Below, in pieces: positions 1 to 8,526 of a stretch of 19,084 nt of DNA; positions within the stretch are counted from its first letter, which is position 1, and each line of letters starts with the position of its first letter. The notes beneath the pieces were generated by a model, which worked only from the letters and a program-made list of their open reading frames with translations, was not told where the DNA came from and searched no databases. The stretch is from Ruminococcaceae bacterium UBA6416 (lineage in GTDB: Bacteria > Bacillota > Clostridia > Oscillospirales > Acutalibacteraceae): positions 1-19,084 of the forward strand of contig DJPI01000033.1 in NCBI GenBank assembly GCA_002438505.1, read 5' to 3'. The translations under genes and the position numbers were made by a program.

Positions 1-3000
1 TTACCGTTATATGAATAAGACACAAGCGGCTGTGAGCCCACCTTTACACTGAGACGGTTGCCCCATGTGTTATAGGTATAGTTATACTTGAATCCGTTGT
101 GGGTAACAGAAGTGACGGCGTTGTTGGCATCATAGGTATAAACCAGTTCCTTTCCGTTTTCTTTCACACGGTAGGTTGCGGTGTTTCCGTTTGAATGATA
201 GGTGTACCACTCGCCATCACCGTTTGATTTTGTGCATGAAGACAGTTTGCCGTCAGTTGTGTATACATATGTTGTTGTTACACCGTCACAAGTTGAGGTT
301 GAAAGGCGTTCATCGCCGTCATAGACTTCAGTTGTTGTATTCCCGTCAACAACACTGACGCATTGACTCAACTTCCACGCACTTGTGTATGAATAGGTAT
401 AGCTTGAGCCATCCTCATACTGTTCGGTGTGAATAACGCTGCTGTCGTTAGTACCGTCACCGTTGGCATCGTAGTAATAATATGTATACCTATCCCCGAT
501 TCCGTCAGACCTGAGAGATGAAACGAGGTTATCAAAACCATCATAAGTATAAGTATAAACATGACCGTCCTCATCAGTGTAGGTGAGAATGCGTCCGTTA
601 TCGTCATAAGTATAGGAGTCATCTGCGGCCTGAGAATCATCTGTGGTGTTTTCGTTGATGTCATAGACATCGCTCGTTTTATAAAGCCCCAAAGATTCAA
701 ACTGTGCTTGATTGACATTTTTATAGTAGACTGCAACAAATCTGATCTTTACCGGCGTGAGGGTTTTGTCTGCGTTTGAAAGGTCAAACGAGGAAAGAAA
801 ATACTGGCTCCCGTTGTAACAGGTGCTGAAATTTTCAATAGCCTTCCAGGAATTAACCGTGGTTCCATCGCTCTTTTGGTAAAACAGCATTGCATGGAAG
901 CCATAGCGTCGTCCGCTTTTAATCGGTGCAGAATTGGCATTTGCCCATGCGGTAAAGACATATTTATCACTCTGTTTTGCGTTTTTAAGACTGACTTCCT
1001 GCAAAACAGCCTTGTCAACAGTCGATTCGCCGATGATTTTCATGTTTCCGTTTTCAACCTTATCAGCTGCGGTCAAATGATAGCCAAGCCAGCTTTCCGG
1101 TTTTGAATTTGAATCAACATAGTCAAAGGCGTTGTTTTCAAGCATATTGTACTGACCGGGGGTTGAACCTTCCTCAAGCTGAACCGCATCAAAATATGCG
1201 GTGCCTGTACCGTTGCGAACAAGCAGCCACACAATAACTCTTGTTGCATCAGCCGGAACAGTGAATTTGACAAAAACGCGCTCCCAGCCGTTGTTAACAT
1301 TTGAATCCGTTTTTTGAAGGTTTTCGGTGAACACTCTTGTATTACCATTCGGTGCAACAAGCTTCACCATAAGGGCGGCGCCGCATCCCCTGCTTGATGA
1401 AGCAACAGAGCTTCTTGTTATTCCGGACGTTTTGATATATGCCGATGCGGTATATGATTTTCCTTGTTGAACCTTTCCATCGCTTGTATAGAATGTCTGA
1501 TATGCACCCGCGCCACCAGCTTTTGAAAGGGAGTTAACCGTCACTTTAAGCGCTTTGCTTCCAACATATGCCTCATCTTCAACACAATCTGCGCTATAGC
1601 TGCAGCCGGAATCATCGATATAGCTTCCCTGCCAATCTGTCATGCTTTCAATGTTATGATTTTTAAACAAATTAGCTGTGCTTTTTCCGAGGGCGCCAAC
1701 TCGCGTAACTTCCCCTCTTCTTGAAGACGCGCTTTCATTCACTTCATCATTATAATCATAGTGAACTGCACCAAGATCTTCTCCACTAACGGTTTCAGCT
1801 CTTGTTGAGATAATTTGCGCATATTCATCAAAAGTGTGCGTTGTTAGCACATCATCATTATTTCCAAATATACCATCGGCACCTGCCGTTCTAAGTGTAA
1901 CGGTACTATATGTCCGAGTGAAAGAAATCTTTTGCCCTTGTTCAGTATTTTTAATTTCCGTCACAGATTCAATTCTTTTGCTGCCGGGCTCATAGGTAAA
2001 GCTCAGACTATAACCGTCAGCATTGGCGATTGAAACAATTCGTCCGTTGCTGTCATTGGTAATTGTTGCCTCAAGAGCATTGTTTCTTTTAATTTGAACA
2101 ATATTACCGGAAGTGATGTATTCAACCTTATCAGCAACAGTTGAGTTATCAGATTTAAGCTGCATAATTGTTTTCACTGAGTCAGAGGAAGTAACTTTTA
2201 TACAATATCCGTCAGCATCAATGTATTTGACGGAACCGTCCGTCTCATCTTGGCGGCTGAACAAAACCTTTTCAGGTTCATCGGCCGTTTTCTGAACTTT
2301 TTTAACAAGCCCATTTGCATCATATGAATACTTAATTGAAGGATCGTCTTTCCAAGCATCAAATTCTGTTCCGAATTTAATCACAGAATCGGTTGTTTTG
2401 GTTGTCTGAACCTTAGTCCAACCAGCAGAATTCTCTGTTATATTTGACAAAGTTCTGCTTTCGCTGTCATACGTTCCGTTCAGAACTACAAAATTGCCTG
2501 TGCCATCGAAAAAGAGACTTGGATGCAAATAAAAATTTCCCGAATTCTTCTGAACCCACAAGCCAGACAGGTCTGTTTCATCTGCTCCTTCGGCAATGCT
2601 TATACTATTATAAGTACTGTTAACCTGATACGGTTCAGTTTCACCCAAAGTTGACACTTCATCTCTTGTAAAAACAAGATTTCCAGTAAGGTTGTTAATA
2701 TATACCTGCCCTGCATTTCCAAGATCAAATTGTGAATATGAAAAACTTTCATCAACACCACAGGTTCCAATATATTTTAGTAGATATATCGGTGTTTCTG
2801 AAGCTTTTTCTAAAATGGCCTTACCTGCATCATTTGTTTTTATTGCGATACCGTTATATGTGTTGCCATCAGACCTGTTAAGCATAGCTGTAACATCGAA
2901 TGAAGCTATGTCACCACTTTTTGAAACATTTGCGTAGTCTATTATCGTGGATGACATACCGGGCATTGTGTTCCAAGTTATTCCGCCTTCTGGAACACTT

Positions 3001-4148
3001 CCAGTTATCCCGTAAGCTGAAAGTCTCATACTATTTGTACATGAACTTACAGGCAAATTAATCTCCGCAGAAATCATTCTATACGTTTGGTTCTCAAAAT
3101 TGTTGCTCAAAAAACCGATAATTGTATGTGCTGTTCCATAAATTGAATCACCGCTGCTTACACAAACGGTTTCGTAATTATCATAGTTCGTTGAAGGAGT
3201 TCTGCTTGAAACAAATGTTGCATCAATTTCATTATTAGTTATATCATATGTTGTAGGGTCAACTGTCACAGGAAAACTGCGCGCCTTGTTTTTGAGCCAG
3301 CTTTCATTAACAGAAAGTTTCACTCGAAGAGTTCCGCTTTCACAGCTTATGATATTTAATTCAAGTTCCTCACTTGTTTCGCCCAAATTATCAAACATAA
3401 CCGGAGCCGAAATAACATACTCTGTGCTGCCATCATTTTTCAGTAAAATTGTTTTTTCATCTTTTTGTTCTGCTGTTAAGCGGCCAATATTGTATTTAAT
3501 AATATATTCAGCGCTTGCGTTTTTGTTTTTAAGAATCAGATTTTCTTTAAGCTTACCTGTAGAGATTTCAAATCTCAAATCCACATGGGGAAAAAGATTC
3601 TTATATTCTGCCGAACTTTTAAGTTTGTCAAGAAAAGTAAATTTTTCGTCCTCATTTTTCTTAATATTTTTATTATCGATTCTCAGTTTACTTTCCTTTG
3701 AGCCTTCATAGCCCCAGGAAATATTAAATTTCTTGTTATCTATAAATACTGTCCTATCTTCTTTTGCCTGAACTGCCAGTCCGGTAATCACTTTACCGGC
3801 GGTTGTTGAATAATAATCACTTCCGATATTGTTATCAGCATCGTGGAAAGAAAGAGTATTGTCACAATCAACCCATTCTCCATCGTCAGACCGGTAATGA
3901 ACCGGTATCTGATATTCAGCTGCAATAAAAGTTCCATCTGAAAGAATGAAATGCTTTGTGTTCTCATCTCGTTTTGAAATGTCCTCACCAACTATTCTAA
4001 CTTCTTTCTCTTCTTTTTTTGCCAATATCTCCAGCAATGCATTTTCATCAGCTTCAATTTCGCTTTCGCTCAATGCGCCAACGGGCCATATCTGTATCAC
4101 AATAACGATACACAATATAAGTACCAGCATTTTTTTCAATATTTTCAT
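1..4148 (-). CDS. Giant secreted DNRLRE / YD-repeat (RHS, WapA-like) protein, C-terminus beyond left edge
   Basis: The reading frame stays open from an ATG at 4148-4146 to base 1, giving 1382 codons with no stop. AAGAAAGGA lies about nine bases before the ATG. Residues 5-25 form a hydrophobic signal segment followed by an acidic stretch. Residues about 306-461 read as a DNRLRE module (EIDATFVSS...TPSTNYDNYETV, ending IYLLKYIG). Two galactose-binding-like modules follow (about 825-995 and 1000-1160; each starts with an N-F/N-A-W pattern and the first ends in AYFDAVQLEEGS). From about 1177 to the edge there are YD repeats (YTYDDNGRILTYTDEDG, YTYDANNAVTSVTHNG). DANGDGTND near 1228 looks like a calcium-binding loop. 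Known: Gram-positive proteins of this plan (for example WapA) are exported, wall-associated and often carry a variable C-terminal toxin. Inferred here: an adhesin or contact-dependent toxin carrier; the deciding C-terminus is not visible. Its 5' part is more AT-rich than its 3' part. Confidence 0.88.
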   Translation of the reverse strand, partial: MKILKKMLVLILCIVIVIQIWPVGALSESEIEADENALLEILAKKEEKEVRIVGEDISKRDENTKHFILSDGTFIAAEYQIPVHYRSDDGEWVDCDNTLSFHDADNNIGSDYYSTTAGKVITGLAVQAKEDRTVFIDNKKFNISWGYEGSKESKLRIDNKNIKKNEDEKFTFLDKLKSSAEYKNLFPHVDLRFEISTGKLKENLILKNKNASAEYIIKYNIGRLTAEQKDEKTILLKNDGSTEYVISAPVMFDNLGETSEELELNIISCESGTLRVKLSVNESWLKNKARSFPVTVDPTTYDITNNEIDATFVSSRTPSTNYDNYETVCVSSGDSIYGTAHTIIGFLSNNFENQTYRMISAEINLPVSSCTNSMRLSAYGITGSVPEGGITWNTMPGMSSTIIDYANVSKSGDIASFDVTAMLNRSDGNTYNGIAIKTNDAGKAILEKASETPIYLLKYIGTCGVDESFSYSQFDLGNAGQVYINNLTGNLVFTRDEVSTLGETEPYQVNSTYNSISIAEGADETDLSGLWVQKNSGNFYLHPSLFFDGTGNFVVLNGTYDSESRTLSNITENSAGWTKVQTTKTTDSVIKFGTEFDAWKDDPSIKYSYDANGLVKKVQKTADEPEKVLFSRQDETDGSVKYIDADGYCIKVTSSDSVKTIMQLKSDNSTVADKVEYITSGNIVQIKRNNALEATITNDSNGRIVSIANADGYSLSFTYEPGSKRIESVTEIKNTEQGQKISFTRTYSTVTLRTAGADGIFGNNDDVLTTHTFDEYAQIISTRAETVSGEDLGAVHYDYNDEVNESASSRRGEVTRVGALGKSTANLFKNHNIESMTDWQGSYIDDSGCSYSADCVEDEAYVGSKALKVTVNSLSKAGGAGAYQTFYTSDGKVQQGKSYTASAYIKTSGITRSSVASSSRGCGAALMVKLVAPNGNTRVFTENLQKTDSNVNNGWERVFVKFTVPADATRVIVWLLVRNGTGTAYFDAVQLEEGSTPGQYNMLENNAFDYVDSNSKPESWLGYHLTAADKVENGNMKIIGESTVDKAVLQEVSLKNAKQSDKYVFTAWANANSAPIKSGRRYGFHAMLFYQKSDGTTVNSWKAIENFSTCYNGSQYFLSSFDLSNADKTLTPVKIRFVAVYYKNVNQAQFESLGLYKTSDVYDINENTTDDSQAADDSYTYDDNGRILTYTDEDGHVYTYTYDGFDNLVSSLRSDGIGDRYTYYYYDANGDGTNDSSVIHTEQYEDGSSYTYSYTSAWKLSQCVSVVDGNTTTEVYDGDERLSTSTCDGVTTTYVYTTDGKLSSCTKSNGDGEWYTYHSNGNTATYRVKENGKELVYTYDANNAVTSVTHNGFKYNYTYNTWGNRLSVKVGSQPLVSYSYNG

Positions 4149-4295
4149 ATATTTATCCTTTCTTCAGAATATTAATTGAACATATTTTTTATTCTTCAAT
4201 TATAATTTTGATTTCATAGCCGTTTTCCCATTTTATACAAAAATTAAAATGGTGAATGGTGTATAAACAAACAATGATTTACAAGTTACAATTAC

Positions 4296-4324
4296 ATTTT
4301 ATATTAAATATTACGGCTTGTCAA
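4296..4324 (-). promoter_or_regulatory. Sigma-A promoter of the DNRLRE/YD-repeat gene
   Basis: Read on the minus strand there is a perfect TTGACA (4324-4319), a 17-base spacer and TAAAAT (4301-4296). Transcription would start near 4289 and leave an AT-rich leader of about 140 bases before the ATG at 4148. I see no convincing riboswitch structure in that leader. Confidence 0.75.
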
Positions 4325-4354
4325 GTGCAAATATATTTTTAACCATTTGAGTGC

Positions 4355-4394
4355 ATCTGCGTTGTAAATGGGCGTGTCTATTTACAACGCAGAT
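4355..4394. repeat. 15-bp perfect inverted repeat, 10-base loop
   Basis: The arms are ATCTGCGTTGTAAAT (4355-4369) and ATTTACAACGCAGAT (4380-4394), perfectly complementary around the loop GGGCGTGTCT. It lies 63 bases past the carboxypeptidase stop and about 30 bases upstream of the -35 of the next gene. It could terminate the carboxypeptidase transcript, but no run of T follows on the minus strand. An operator for the downstream promoter or a dispersed palindromic element are alternatives. Confidence 0.8.
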
Positions 4395-4457
4395 ATTTGT
4401 TGTTTGCCCGCTTAAACCGCCGCAAATCAAAATAATATTGTCGTTGGTGAACTTAAA

Positions 4458-5615
4458 CTAGGCTCTGGCACTCAATGCTCTGAGCAGTCTGAGCAGCATA
4501 TCGCCAAAGTTAATTTTGCGTATTTCGACCGGCGAAACAATATTATAGTTTGCAATGCTCTTTCCGTCAATTTCAAAGTCAAGAGTGCCGAGCACCTGAC
4601 CTTTTTCAACCGGAGCCTCAACGCTAAGAGCAAGGTTGATTTTCGGCTGAATTTTGGACCCTGTTCCCGTTTCAAGAGTCATTGGAAGAACCTTTTCAAC
4701 CTGCGGCGCAACGGAGGATTCAATTCCTTTAATAACCGTCACATCCGTAATAAGGCTGCTGTCAAACTTTGGTGTTACGGTTTCATAGTTTGCAAAGCCC
4801 CAGTTGAGCAGCGCTTTTGCGCCCTCAAAACGGTCAGTGCTGTTTTCCGCGCCGAGGATGACGGCAACAAGATGAAGGTCTTTGCGCATTGCGCTCGCAC
4901 TGATACAATGTCCGGCTTTTGATGTTGTTCCGGTTTTAAGTCCGGTTGTACCTTTATAAAAACGGACAAGTTTGTTTGTGTTAACAAGTTCGGTTGCGCC
5001 GGAACGCAGCGAATCCATCCAAACGGTTGTGTAATTCTGAATACGTTCATGGCTGAGAAGTTCACGTGACATGAGTGCAATGTCATATGCACTTGTCAGA
5101 TGATTTTTGGTGTCATCATCAAGTCCGGTGCAGTTTTCAAAATTTGTATCATTCATTCCAAGCTCTTCGGCTTTTTCATTCATGAGCTTGACAAAGCCCT
5201 CCTCGCTTCCGGCAATATGCTCGGCAAGAGCGGTGCAGGCATCGTTGGCGCTTGCGATTGCCGAGGCGCGCAAAAGCTCATCAACAGTCATTGTTTCGCC
5301 CTCTTTGAGCCAGATTTGTGAGCCGCCTTTTCCGGCCGCGGCGGTGCTTGCAGTAACTTTGTCCTCGAGGGAGAGCTTTCCGCTGTCGATTTTTTCTATT
5401 ACAAGAAGAAGCGTCATAATTTTTGTGACCGATGCCGGATACAGTTTTTCATGCTCGTTTTTTTCAAGCAGCAGTTTTCCGTTTGAAGTGTCCATCAGAA
5501 CATAGCTTTTGGCTTTGACATTAAGCTTTTCCTCATCGTTTTCTGAAAAAACAGGAAAGCATGCAACCGCTCCTACCGTCAGTATACAAAGCAAAAATGA
5601 AAATAATTTCTTCAC
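4458..5615 (-). CDS. D-alanyl-D-alanine carboxypeptidase (penicillin-binding protein, peptidase family S11)
   Basis: This enzyme removes the terminal D-Ala from peptidoglycan pentapeptides outside the membrane. All three catalytic motifs are present: S62-V-T-K65, S122-A-N124 and K227-T-G229. Residues 1-24 form a signal peptide (MKKLFSFLLCILTVGAVACF). The region after about 285 fits the PBP5 C-terminal beta domain, and the end (INFGDMLLRLLRALSARA) can form an amphipathic anchor helix, as in other low-molecular-weight PBPs. The 385-residue length is normal. The start codon is GTG at 5615-5613, with GAGGAG about nine bases upstream. It appears to be transcribed alone and divergently from mtaB. 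Several paralogues (DacA, DacB, DacF) share this plan in Clostridia, so I do not assign a symbol. Confidence 0.95.
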   Translation of the reverse strand: MKKLFSFLLCILTVGAVACFPVFSENDEEKLNVKAKSYVLMDTSNGKLLLEKNEHEKLYPASVTKIMTLLLVIEKIDSGKLSLEDKVTASTAAAGKGGSQIWLKEGETMTVDELLRASAIASANDACTALAEHIAGSEEGFVKLMNEKAEELGMNDTNFENCTGLDDDTKNHLTSAYDIALMSRELLSHERIQNYTTVWMDSLRSGATELVNTNKLVRFYKGTTGLKTGTTSKAGHCISASAMRKDLHLVAVILGAENSTDRFEGAKALLNWGFANYETVTPKFDSSLITDVTVIKGIESSVAPQVEKVLPMTLETGTGSKIQPKINLALSVEAPVEKGQVLGTLDFEIDGKSIANYNIVSPVEIRKINFGDMLLRLLRALSARA

Positions 5616-5670
5616 AGTATCATCTCCTCACAATTATATATGACCGCCAAAAGAAAATTAAAACAAAATA

Positions 5671-5699
5671 TTGAAAACCGCAGCCGTTTGATTTATAAT
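5671..5699 (+). promoter_or_regulatory. Sigma-A promoter of mtaB
   Basis: TTGAAA (5671-5676), a 17-base spacer and a perfect TATAAT (5694-5699). The start of transcription would be near 5706, giving a leader of about 35 bases containing the GAGG ribosome binding site at 5731-5734. Confidence 0.75.
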
Positions 5700-5740
5700 A
5701 TTTTGAAAACCGTTTATGAATCATTTTTGCGAGGTTAACC

Positions 5741-7039
5741 ATGAAAGTATTTTTTTATACGCTCGGCTGCAAGGTCAATCAATATGAAAGTCAGTCTTTG
5801 AGCGAGCTTCTCAATAAATTCGGTTATGAAACAGTCGGAAAGGATGAAAACGCAGACGTATATGTTATTAACTCCTGCACCGTTACGGCCGAATCGGACA
5901 GAAAAACCCGTCAGGCCGTGCGCCGCTTTAAAAGGAATAACCCGGACGCCGTCGTTGTTTTGACCGGCTGTATGCCGCAAGCTTATCCAAAAGACGCCGA
6001 GACTCTTGTTCAGGCGGATATTGTTATCGGCAACAAAAGCAATGCAGATTTACCGGAAATTCTTGAAAATTTCTTCAGAAACAGACAAAGAGCTGTGCTG
6101 ACCTCTCAGCACGAAAAAAGTGAGTCTTTCTCTTCGTGTTCAATTTCATCTTTCGATGAACGGACAAGGGCATATGTTAAAATTCAGGACGGCTGCAACC
6201 GCTTTTGTTCATACTGCATTATACCCGTTGCGCGAGGACGTGTGCGCTCAAAGCCTCTTCCGGAACTTCAAGCGGAACTTGAAACGCTTTCAGCGGCCGG
6301 TTACAAAGAAGTTGTTCTTGTTGGAATCAACCTTTCGGCCTACGGTCAGGATCTCAATGAAAAATTCTGCGATGCCGTTGAGCTTGCCTGCTCCATTGAC
6401 GGAATCGAAAGGGTCAGGCTCGGTTCGCTTGAGCCGGATCACCTGACAGATGAGGTTGTTGAAAGGCTTTCAAAATGCAGGAAGCTTTGTCCGCAATTTC
6501 ATATTTCGCTCCAAAGCGGATGCAACAAAACTCTTAAAAGCATGAACAGGCATTATACAGCTGATGAATACCGCTCGCTTTGCAACAGTTTGCGCACTCA
6601 TTTTAATGACTGCACACTCACAACAGATGTCATGGTCGGCTTCTGCGGCGAAAGTGATGAAGATTTTGAAGAAAGTCTGAGGTTTGTTAAAGAAATCGGG
6701 TTTGAAAAGGTTCACGTTTTTCCTTACTCCGTAAGGATAGGAACAAAGGCGGAAAAAATGGACGGCCATCTTCCGAAAGCCATCAAGGAAACAAGAGCGG
6801 CAATCATGATTTCAGAGTGCGAAAAAATGCGGGATAGCTTTTTGAAGTCGCAAATAGGCAAGACTGTTAATGTCCTTTTTGAAAGCAAGGAAAAAGACGG
6901 AATGGTTCTTGGTCATACCGCCAACTACACTCCGGTAAAGGTTCACGGCGGTCATGAGCTTTGCGGAAAATTTTCAAGCGTAAAAATCACCGGCACAGAC
7001 AATGACTGCTGCACCGGTGAAATAATAATCAATGATTAA
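5741..7039 (+). CDS. mtaB: tRNA t6A37 methylthiotransferase MtaB
   Basis: MtaB is a radical-SAM enzyme that adds a methylthio group to t6A at position 37 of ANN-decoding tRNAs, giving ms2t6A. The N-terminus MKVFFYTLGCKVNQYES is characteristic of the MtaB branch of the MiaB/RimO family. Cys10, Cys46 and Cys77 are the expected ligands of the auxiliary iron-sulfur cluster. The radical-SAM motif is C152-NRF-C156-SY-C159, followed by IIPVARGRVRS. The last 60 or so residues fit the substrate-binding TRAM domain. The length of 432 residues is normal. The ATG at 5741 has GAGG six bases upstream. The gene has its own promoter and no visible terminator, because its stop codon overlaps that of the convergent tmcAL. 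Confidence 0.96.
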   Translation: MKVFFYTLGCKVNQYESQSLSELLNKFGYETVGKDENADVYVINSCTVTAESDRKTRQAVRRFKRNNPDAVVVLTGCMPQAYPKDAETLVQADIVIGNKSNADLPEILENFFRNRQRAVLTSQHEKSESFSSCSISSFDERTRAYVKIQDGCNRFCSYCIIPVARGRVRSKPLPELQAELETLSAAGYKEVVLVGINLSAYGQDLNEKFCDAVELACSIDGIERVRLGSLEPDHLTDEVVERLSKCRKLCPQFHISLQSGCNKTLKSMNRHYTADEYRSLCNSLRTHFNDCTLTTDVMVGFCGESDEDFEESLRFVKEIGFEKVHVFPYSVRIGTKAEKMDGHLPKAIKETRAAIMISECEKMRDSFLKSQIGKTVNVLFESKEKDGMVLGHTANYTPVKVHGGHELCGKFSSVKITGTDNDCCTGEIIIND

Positions 7040-8223
7040 CTTTTAAGCACAAATATCGGGCTTGTTTGTTCACGCGAACAGCCCGGTATTTTTTTTGAAA
7101 AAAGTGAAAAATTATCCGTGCATTCGCACTCAAGGTTATAAACGGCTTTTGCGGTTTTTTCAAGCTTGTCAGCGTCCGCTTTTTTGGCAATAACCGGAAG
7201 ACCAATATTGCGCTCTCTTAAAATTTCAAAGCCTTTGTTGCTTGCAGCAAGTATTTTAATATACGGCGGACACCCCTTCGCCATATCTTTCGGTATCTTT
7301 AAAAAACATGAAAGCACAGCACGTCTGACCGCGGCTTCGGTAATGCACTTTACCTTGACAAGCTTGATTAATTCAGGCACCGTCTGAGCTGTGCGTGAAG
7401 CAGAATAAAGGCGCTGAGCCAGTCCGTTTTCATTGAAGATATATTTTTTCATCTCATCGAGCGTCATTCGTCGCAAAACAGCCAAAACGGCGCGGTCTGC
7501 GTTTTCAAAAGAGCAAGGGAATAGTCCGTTTTGCTCCTCACAAGAAAGCAGCGAAAACATTTCCGGCGGCAAATAGTTTTTCATTGCCCCAGTGTTAGCA
7601 AGCGCTCTCAGCGCACTTGCACTCGCAATATTGCTTAACAGAGGAACGCAATCATTATGACCTGCACCTTTCCTTTTGACGGCCAAAAGGTCAAACTCAG
7701 CTGAGAGTTTTTCTCTTTGACGGATGTATTCAACGGCAAGAGTGTTATTGGGCGCGGACAAAATTTCAGCTGCCGCTTTTCCGAATTCCTTTTCAATGCT
7801 TTTTTGAAGCGCGGACGGATATGTATTACCCAAAGAAACGAGAGTACGCACCGACTGAGAAATTGATGGCGAATTAACGGCAAGGGCTGTTTTTTCAAGC
7901 AGAGATATGTCATCAATTTCACATCCGAAAGAGAGAAAATCAATCCCAAGTGCAGAGAGAACAGTGATGCCCCCTTTTGCAAAATTTTCAGCGCCGGAGC
8001 ACGCCCAAGGAGTCGGAATTTCAACAACAAGATCCGCCCCGGACAGAACGGCAGCCTTTGCGCGAACAAACTTATCGGCACAAGCGCAGTCACCACGCTG
8101 AACAAAGTTACCACTCATTGCGCAGACAATGTGTGTCGCTCCGCATTTCCGCGTTTGCTCAAGATGATAGATATGGCCATTGTGAAACGGATTATATTCG
8201 CTGATTATTCCCGCAAGCTTCAT
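7036..8223 (-). CDS. tmcAL: tRNA(Met) cytidine acetate ligase TmcAL
   Basis: TmcAL uses ATP and acetate to make N4-acetylcytidine at the wobble position of elongator tRNA-Met. The N-terminus (MKLAGIISEYNPFHNGH) contains the nucleotidyltransferase signature H14-N-G-H17. The conserved SGNFVQRG (37-44) and the LSGADLVVEIP segment are typical of this family, formerly called YlbM or DUF795. The length of 395 residues is close to the usual 400. The ATG at 8223 follows a near-ideal AGGAGGAGA at a spacing of about five bases. Its last four bases overlap the stop codon of mtaB, so two tRNA-modification genes meet tail to tail. It has its own promoter and is separated from the DUF1540 gene by a terminator. 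Confidence 0.95.
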   Translation of the reverse strand: MKLAGIISEYNPFHNGHIYHLEQTRKCGATHIVCAMSGNFVQRGDCACADKFVRAKAAVLSGADLVVEIPTPWACSGAENFAKGGITVLSALGIDFLSFGCEIDDISLLEKTALAVNSPSISQSVRTLVSLGNTYPSALQKSIEKEFGKAAAEILSAPNNTLAVEYIRQREKLSAEFDLLAVKRKGAGHNDCVPLLSNIASASALRALANTGAMKNYLPPEMFSLLSCEEQNGLFPCSFENADRAVLAVLRRMTLDEMKKYIFNENGLAQRLYSASRTAQTVPELIKLVKVKCITEAAVRRAVLSCFLKIPKDMAKGCPPYIKILAASNKGFEILRERNIGLPVIAKKADADKLEKTAKAVYNLECECTDNFSLFSKKIPGCSREQTSPIFVLKS

Positions 8224-8244
8224 ATTCTCTCCTCCTGCTTGATT

Positions 8245-8273
8245 ATTTTAAATTAGAGACTTCTACTTGTCAA
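8245..8273 (-). promoter_or_regulatory. Sigma-A promoter of tmcAL
   Basis: On the minus strand: perfect TTGACA (8273-8268), a 17-base spacer and TAAAAT (8250-8245). The leader to the ATG at 8223 would be only about 15 bases and consists almost entirely of the ribosome binding site. Confidence 0.75.
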
Positions 8274-8286
8274 GACCGAAAGCCGC

Positions 8287-8321
8287 AAAAAAAGCCGCCG
8301 AAAATTCCGGCAGCCTTTTTT
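8287..8321 (-). terminator. Rho-independent terminator after the DUF1540 gene
   Basis: On the minus strand GCTGCCG pairs with CGGCGGC (one G-T wobble) around a seven-base loop, preceded by an A run and followed by seven T. It begins five bases past the DUF1540 stop. Because A and T runs flank both sides it could act in both directions. Confidence 0.85.
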
Positions 8322-8325
8322 GATG

Positions 8326-8499
8326 TCAGTTTGACTTCGGAACGAATGATTCGCAGTCAACACACTGACAAACCTTCGGGTCGGTTTCATGAGTTCCGAT
8401 TGAAACCTGGTCAAGGGTGCAGTAATTCTCAGAATGACAATGATGGGCACACTTTTCAACAGTGCAGCCGATGGACTTGTTTGCATCACAACAATTCAT
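8326..8499 (-). CDS. DUF1540 domain protein, small cysteine-rich
   Basis: This 57-residue protein has nine cysteines and several histidines (IGCTVEKCAHHC, YCTLDQVSIGTH, CQCVDCESF). The spacing and the C-x3-C...C...C-x-SF ending match the DUF1540 family, which is common in Clostridia and Bacilli and probably binds metal; its role is unknown. The chosen ATG (8499-8497) has AAAGGTGG about ten bases upstream. A start 29 codons further upstream at 8586 is open but would run through the hairpin at 8527-8559 and adds residues that do not look like family members. No clear promoter of its own was found, so it may depend on read-through from the upstream secreted-protein gene. Confidence 0.85.
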   Translation of the reverse strand: MNCCDANKSIGCTVEKCAHHCHSENYCTLDQVSIGTHETDPKVCQCVDCESFVPKSN

Positions 8500-8526
8500 T
8501 GTTTTAACCACCTTTGAATAAAATGA

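Larger units (their letters stand above)
4149..4457. other. Intergenic region between carboxypeptidase and YD-repeat gene
   Basis: This 309-base gap holds the leader and promoter of the YD-repeat gene and a 15-bp perfect inverted repeat nearer the carboxypeptidase stop. It is very AT-rich on the side of the YD-repeat gene. No gene of credible length with a start codon and ribosome binding site was found in it on either strand. Confidence 0.7.

Noticed and set aside
176..1360. Several open frames of 60-123 codons on both strands across 1-1360
   Set aside because: They lie inside the long minus-strand frame of the YD-repeat gene, in other frames, and have low-complexity compositions with no family resemblance or ribosome binding sites.
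4189..4278. A 29-codon open stretch on the minus strand in the leader of the YD-repeat gene, ending in protein-like KWENGYEIKIIIEE
   Set aside because: It has no ATG, GTG or TTG start in frame and no ribosome binding site, and lies wholly inside a leader downstream of a good promoter. Chance in an AT-rich region is the simplest explanation.
5107..5505. Open frame of 132 codons on the plus strand inside the carboxypeptidase gene
   Set aside because: It is antisense to the catalytic core with all S11 motifs intact, is Ser-rich as expected from a reverse reading, and has no ribosome binding site.
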